Below, one piece after another: positions 59,178-64,000 of a stretch of 64,000 bases of DNA. Below the pieces are notes generated by a model. It made no database searches and was not told the DNA's origin. It saw nothing but the letters and a program-made list of their open reading frames with translations. The position numbers were made by a program, and so were the translations under genes. The DNA is from Juglans regia (lineage: Eukaryota; Streptophyta; Magnoliopsida; Fagales; Juglandaceae): assembly GCF_001411555.2 (NCBI RefSeq), contig NC_049916.1, positions 2,418,001 through 2,482,000 on the forward strand, read 5' to 3'. Positions within the stretch are counted from its first letter, which is position 1, and each line of letters begins with the position of its first letter.

Positions 59178-61739
59178 CTAGTGTTGCTTATAGTATCCAC
59201 TTTGGTGAGGAGGAGGATAGGGAGCTGGAATGTTATAAGGAGGCCGAGGAAGAGATCCAGGTTGTTGTGCGTGAGCATTGTAGTACGGGCCTCGCCACCC
59301 CGGATAAGCTGGTTGGCCATACTCATGGCTTGCAGGTAGCTGCTGTTGGGCCTGAGGAGGTGGATATGGAGCAGCAGAAGCAGGTGGAACTTGGTATGGA
59401 TGAAGCGGCGGCGGCTGCTGTGGGGAGCTGTAAGGGGCAGGCGGGTGACCGTATCCTGCCATTGTTGGCTGCTCACGGGTATGGTAGTAAGGTGTTTGTG
59501 AACGAGGATCTGCCTGCGGATGTAAATTGGATCTCTGATTCTGATATCCTACCGAAGGGTAATTGCTGTTGTTCGCACCTGTGTTTTTGCCATCTTGGAA
59601 ACTTAGGCCCGCCATTTGTCTTTGCACATCTTCAATCATTTCCCGGCATTGGATGCCTCTGGTCATGACAAAATCACTGCATTGCTGCTTTACATTTGTG
59701 ATTGCATCCTATTGGAAAAACACAGCTCATATATCAGCTAATTGTGTGAAAATATACCCCTTTTCTCAACATCAAAATAGGCCAAGTGTATAAAGCAACA
59801 ACTGATCAACTTATTACCTGAAAAGTAACATAGAACTTCAACCCTTCATTTATATTCTCCTTAATCTCACGAAACTTTGCAATGGCAGCTTGAATCTGCT
59901 TGTAACATTTTTCACGAGATGCTGGAAATATTGAGGGGCAAAAAGACCAAATCAAAATATATCAAAATGCAGCCTATAAGCATCATCAAAGCAAGGGATT
60001 ATAGTAGCATGTTTAGAAAGAACGTAAATAACTTTTTTTTTTATTATTATTATTATATTTTTGCCCCACGTTAGTGCAAGAAGGGGAAAATAGTAGCATC
60101 TTTAGAAAGGAGGGGGGAAAAGGCAGACAATAGAGGAAAGGCATAACCAGATTTTTTTTCTAAAAAAAAAAGAACAATAAGATAATCCGAGAATGTGATG
60201 TCATTTGACCACCAGAATGATAACCCCGGAGAAACACGAATGGTAGTCTTTAATAGACCAGCACAGAAACAGACCCCTACACATGCAAGCCCTGGGATTC
60301 AGGTATATTTGTTAGAAACAGGTGGATAGAACAGACACGGATCCTTGCTCCTAAAAGTTTTCAGAAACCAAGGTACCCATGAGTTGATTAACATACTTGA
60401 GAAACAGGTAGATCTCATACACCATGTCATAGATGGACTACTAAATCATGGTCATATTGATTAGTATTCCCTGTGTTAATGAGGTTAACACTTCAATCCA
60501 TCACCAAATCAGATTTTCAACACCCTGCTCTCAAATGTATGCTTTGAAAAGACACCTTAAGTCAGAGTAACCAATAGAAACTGATATGCCTGCAGCATAA
60601 TGTATATGTGAAAAGTTTTAAACGGCATTAGGCTGTAAAATGCATAGAATGCATGAAGATCTTTCACACATTTAACAATAAAGACAGTAAAGAAAAGAAA
60701 AAATTGAATGTGTCCTTAAAAAAGAAATGATCCAACCAAAACACCAACCTTTATAATCTTCAAGGTTAAAGATCGCTGAAAACTCATCATTTTGAGCCTG
60801 TACACAAAAATAACAATGTTATTAAGATGCTAAAAATGCTTCATCCTTAACCTTACGAAAATCAAAACTAACAGTTATATGGGTAAAAATGTCAAGTTGA
60901 TGCATTGCAGGAAAAAAAAAGAAAAAGATGCTATTCAGAGAAAAAAAAATGAAAAGGCTGTGGGAAAATAAAATATTGTGAAACGCCCAATTTGCAATCA
61001 CTCTCAAACCCTCAATTTTAACAATTACCATCCTAAACTACCAAAAATGGTAATCCACACCCTCCATGAAAAATTTGACTTAAATAAACTTAATAAAAAT
61101 TTGAAAAATCAAAAATAAAAAGTTAAAACAGGGAAAAAATAATTTTTAAAAAATATTCAAATAATTAAAAACATAAAAATTGAAATTTATTTTTTTAAGA
61201 AATTTTTTTTTTAAAAAAAAAAAGCATAAAGGAAAAGGCATAAGTAATTTCATTCAAACAAGAAAAAGCACGAAAAGTAAAATAATCATTTTTTCCTTAA
61301 TTAAAGTTTAATCCTTTTATTTTAAAAAAAAATAGAAAACATTTATATTTTTAAATATTTTCTATAAAGTTTTTTTAATTAACAGGATACTTTGTCTTTT
61401 GGAGAACTTTCAGAGGTGACTGTCTTTTTAAGCGAAAAATAGGGTACTGAAAGTTTTTGCTAGTGTGTCATTGCCGAAATTGATAACATGGGGGTAATTG
61501 CAAATTAAGTTACAGTTTGAATGGGGCTTCGTATTTTTCACTAAAGAATTAGACCTGGATTTGCATCAATAATTTTTCTTGCGCCTCAATATTTTGGGCA
61601 ATTTCTTCACAAATGTGATCATACTTTGATATCTCCTTCCTGAAAAGATCCTCGTAGGAGCCAGTTGATGTCATCAGCTTAGGTAGTATATCATCCTGAA
61701 GCCATATGTAGAGCATAAACACTTGCTAAATATATATAC

Positions 61740-61777
<38 letters not shown>

Positions 61778-62958
61778 CATAAGCACAATCGAGTATGTCA
61801 TAATGTATCAGAGTAAAACTACCAATTACAGGAACAACAAACTGCATAAAAGGAACACTTGATCATTATACAATTTGATCACCGTAACAGGCAGCCATAT
61901 TTGTATAAAGCAATCCAACTGAATGATTTCTACATGCAAAAGACACGAACTATAATAAAACATGCTCTTTGGAAAACACACATCAGATTACTTGCTTGCG
62001 CAGAAAATGCCAAAAACAAAGATAAGTGCAAAACAAGGATAACGTAAAAAAACAAGAGTGGCAATTTCAAATTTTAACTCTGTTCTTACTTGTATGGAAT
62101 ATTCAAAACCAAAATTATTCAGCTGGAGTTTATAGTTTCTAATATTCAGTGGACATTATCATAATGCAGCTATCGAAGATAAAACATTTTTTGATATAAT
62201 GAATGACCAAAAGCACAAGATATAACCTTAACAACACAGATTTGAGACATTTTCTTCTAATTAGGAAAAACAAATTAGGCAAATGCAGCAAACAACTAAT
62301 GCTTGACAATCGTTTTGCAACCATTATATAATTTTTGCAACAATTATACATATCTTTAACCCATTTAATCTTTTTCATATTAATGAAAATACATGCAATA
62401 ATAAGGACCTCAAGACAATCCAAAACGATGTCAGCATCTAATGGTTAAGAGTTATTTTATTAGAAGTGACTTATGGTTAAGAAACAAGTGAAGAATAACC
62501 ATTAGTTCCACGTTTAGCTCAAGACACAGCCCAAGCAAGCATACATGTTGAACAAAAAAAAACCCTAATTGAAACCAGAGAACATATCAGTCCACAATTT
62601 TCTTCTGGGTCAGATTGCCTCTTTTTCCTTTATTGGTAAGTTATGCACCCAATGAGTCATGAACTCAAGACCTCACCTCAATGACTTTATTGGCATTTTT
62701 GGTTGGATTGAGGGGAAATATCAATGTCACCTCAAAAAATAAATAAATAAAGACATAAGACCTGGCCACTAAATAATCATATGCATGCAATAAAGAAGCC
62801 AAACAAGGCATAACTCTGCACTTCTTCTGTACAAGGGTGCACTCTTTTCTTTCAATGAAAAATTATCAATTATTGATAATAAAACACACCTTCCTTTTCA
62901 TCTCTTTAAGCATGTCTTCAAGACCAGCCCGCTGTGCACCAAGAGTTTCCAATTGCCT
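59178..62958 (-). CDS. ALIX: ALIX/BRO1-domain protein, 3' part (runs off the right edge)
   Basis: Five minus-strand exons, all in frame, give the C-terminal 297 residues: 62958-62890 (RQLETLGAQRAGLEDMLKE), 61695-61555 (DDILPKLMTSTGSYEDLFRK, EISKYDHICEEIAQNIEAQE), 60797-60749 (AQNDEFSAIFNLEDYK), 59921-59818 (CYKQIQAAIAKFREIKENIN, EGLKFYVTFQ) and 59708-59178 (DAITNVKQQCSDFVMTRG then a long Pro/Gln/Tyr-rich tail). This is the end of the coiled V domain and the Pro-rich region. ALIX works with ESCRT-III at endosomes in multivesicular-body sorting of ubiquitinated cargo. The tail (HPPAPYSSPQQPPPLHPYQV, …YPPPHQSGYYKQH) is intrinsically disordered and ends the protein. The BRO1 domain and earlier exons must lie beyond 64000, since I find no further exon between 62959 and the edge. 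Confidence 0.93.
60960..61540. repeat. MITE-like element in an ALIX intron
   Basis: The edges carry 'CGCCCAATTTGCAATCACTCTC' at the left and 'GGGGGTAATTGCAAATTAAG' at the right, roughly inverted copies around an AT-rich centre with A and T runs. It lies between the exons at 60749-60797 and 61555-61695. The class is not determined. Confidence 0.45.
61728..61778. repeat. (TA)n(GA)n compound microsatellite
   Basis: A TA run followed directly by about ten GA units, inside the ALIX intron, 33 bp upstream (on the minus strand) of the 61695 exon. Confidence 0.9.
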
Positions 62959-64000
62959 CTGTATCATTGAGCATGCAAAGTTAAAAATAGTTTTTTTTAT
63001 AAGTAGCATGCAAAGTTAAAAATAGTCAAACATAAAAGTAGCACATACAAATCTTAAAACACCTTTGAGATTAGGAATGGGACCTTTAGATCTAATCTCT
63101 AAAGTAAAATATTTAATGGACAGATCTTATTTCTGGGACACTTTGCCTAAGAGTCCTTGAAAGTAAGAAAGTAGATGTATTCCAGTTTACACCAATGTTT
63201 CCAGCTCCCAATATACCATGTACAGTTTCAACTCTTTTTTTCTATAAGTAAAAAGTAATTTTATTAGAAACAAATGTATAGGTGAAGCCCTTGTATACAG
63301 GAAGTATATAAAAGAAAACACCTAGATACATTCTAAGAAAAACAACAGAAAATCACGTACAGTTTCAACTTTTATGGTAGTTTGTTTGTTTTGTGTACCA
63401 CCACTCCACATATCTAGTCAGTTTAAAGAATAAACCCCAAAATGTAGGTTTCAAGAACATGTTGACACAGGAAGCGGATAAGTTGGAGACACACGTGCAC
63501 ACATGCATGTATGTATGTATTTATATAGATATATAGATACATTGCATGCCAATGTACCACATGCCAGTCATTAAGCACAAGTCCAAAGCATCAGTGCAAC
63601 TGGTTAATACTTAACTTCTGATAAGTAAAAGTGAATTTTATTAAAGCAAGAACTAGGCATAGCCCAAGTACATAGGAAGTATACAACTAAGAGCACCTAG
63701 TTACGATTAGGAGCTAGAGATGGATACAAGGAAATCATGGAAATTAGCCCCATTCAAAACAATAACCATGGCCCAAAAAGCGGAAAGCAAAAAATTTATG
63801 TGCCACATGCAACTTGTATTTGCACCTCTTAACAACTTACGTGCCGCATGCAGTGCAGAAACACTTATTTCTCCAATCTTTCTACAAATAGCTAGGAGTT
63901 CATGGGAAACCTATCCTTCTACAAATTCTAAGCATTAAAATTCAGACTTTACAAACCTAGAATAACGATGCCAAAGGTAAAGTCCAACCACAAAAAACAA
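62959..64000. other. ALIX intron DNA with LINE 3'-end scraps
   Basis: Two similar pieces, about 63236-63330 and 63615-63690, read on the minus strand as …CTTCCTGTATACAAGGGC/…CTTCCTATGTACTTGGGC then TTTTATTAGAA-type and TTACTTAT, the characteristic 3' end of plant L1 elements. Between them is (ATGT)n/(ATAG)n short repeat DNA (63505-63540). The frame 63720-63938 on the plus strand is antisense to a possible decayed L1 coding tail. No ALIX exon is seen. Confidence 0.5.

Noticed and set aside
59267..59668. 133-codon plus-strand frame
   Set aside because: Antisense to the ALIX proline-rich tail; Pro codons read in reverse give an open Gly/Ala-type frame.
1..64000. CRISPR arrays, operons, phage or defence-type systems
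   Set aside because: The sequence is plant nuclear DNA with spliced genes; the tandem repeats seen have no spacer structure.

Overview
The window looks like nuclear DNA from a woody eudicot. The AT-rich intergenic DNA, GT-AG introns of 80-2,000 bp, plant-specific gene families, and dense MITE, SINE, L1, copia and TRIM debris all fit. The recurring 'GAGATGAGATGAG'-type foldback repeat and the style of the LTR fragments suggest Fagales, perhaps Juglandaceae; that placement is inference from pattern memory, not a search. I see nothing bacterial, no CRISPR array and no rRNA or tRNA gene I can support.

Layout. 1-5.9 kb is repeat DNA: a TCGAG-rich minisatellite, a copia-LTR-like fragment and MITEs. 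6.02-11.64 kb (+) is a 9-exon gene for a five-span membrane protein (561 aa). 18.56-21.53 kb (+) is a 7-exon RING-CH (MARCH-type) E3 ligase (272 aa). 31.53-23.10 kb (-) is an 11-exon quiescin sulfhydryl oxidase (QSOX, 516 aa) whose introns hold a SINE, a copia LTR piece, L1 pieces and an unidentified coding-like fragment. 35.48-35.89 kb (+) is a degraded GRF zinc-finger gene. 40.50-43.73 kb (+) is a multi-exon MAF1 (RNA polymerase III repressor) pseudogene with a miniature copia element inserted 8 bp into intron 2. 45.41-45.69 kb is a 283-bp TRIM element. 47.74-48.30 kb (-) is a single-exon DUF4228/PADRE protein. 54.33-55.81 kb (+) is an intact 3-exon SABATH carboxyl methyltransferase, followed at 57.78-58.45 kb by a second, broken SABATH copy from a different subgroup. 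From 62.96 kb down to 59.18 kb (-) lies the 3' third of an ALIX/BRO1-domain gene that continues past the right edge.

The genes are ordinary single-copy-style plant genes without an obvious shared pathway. From memory, RING-CH/QSOX2/DUF4228 sit close together on Arabidopsis chromosome 2 and QSOX1/SABATH/ALIX on chromosome 1, so the window may be an ancestral block that Arabidopsis split between duplicates. I did not find a convincing undescribed system. The most informative features are the layered decay of the MAF1 copy, the TRIM and mini-copia elements, several multi-copy MITE families, and an unidentified gene fragment inside a QSOX intron.
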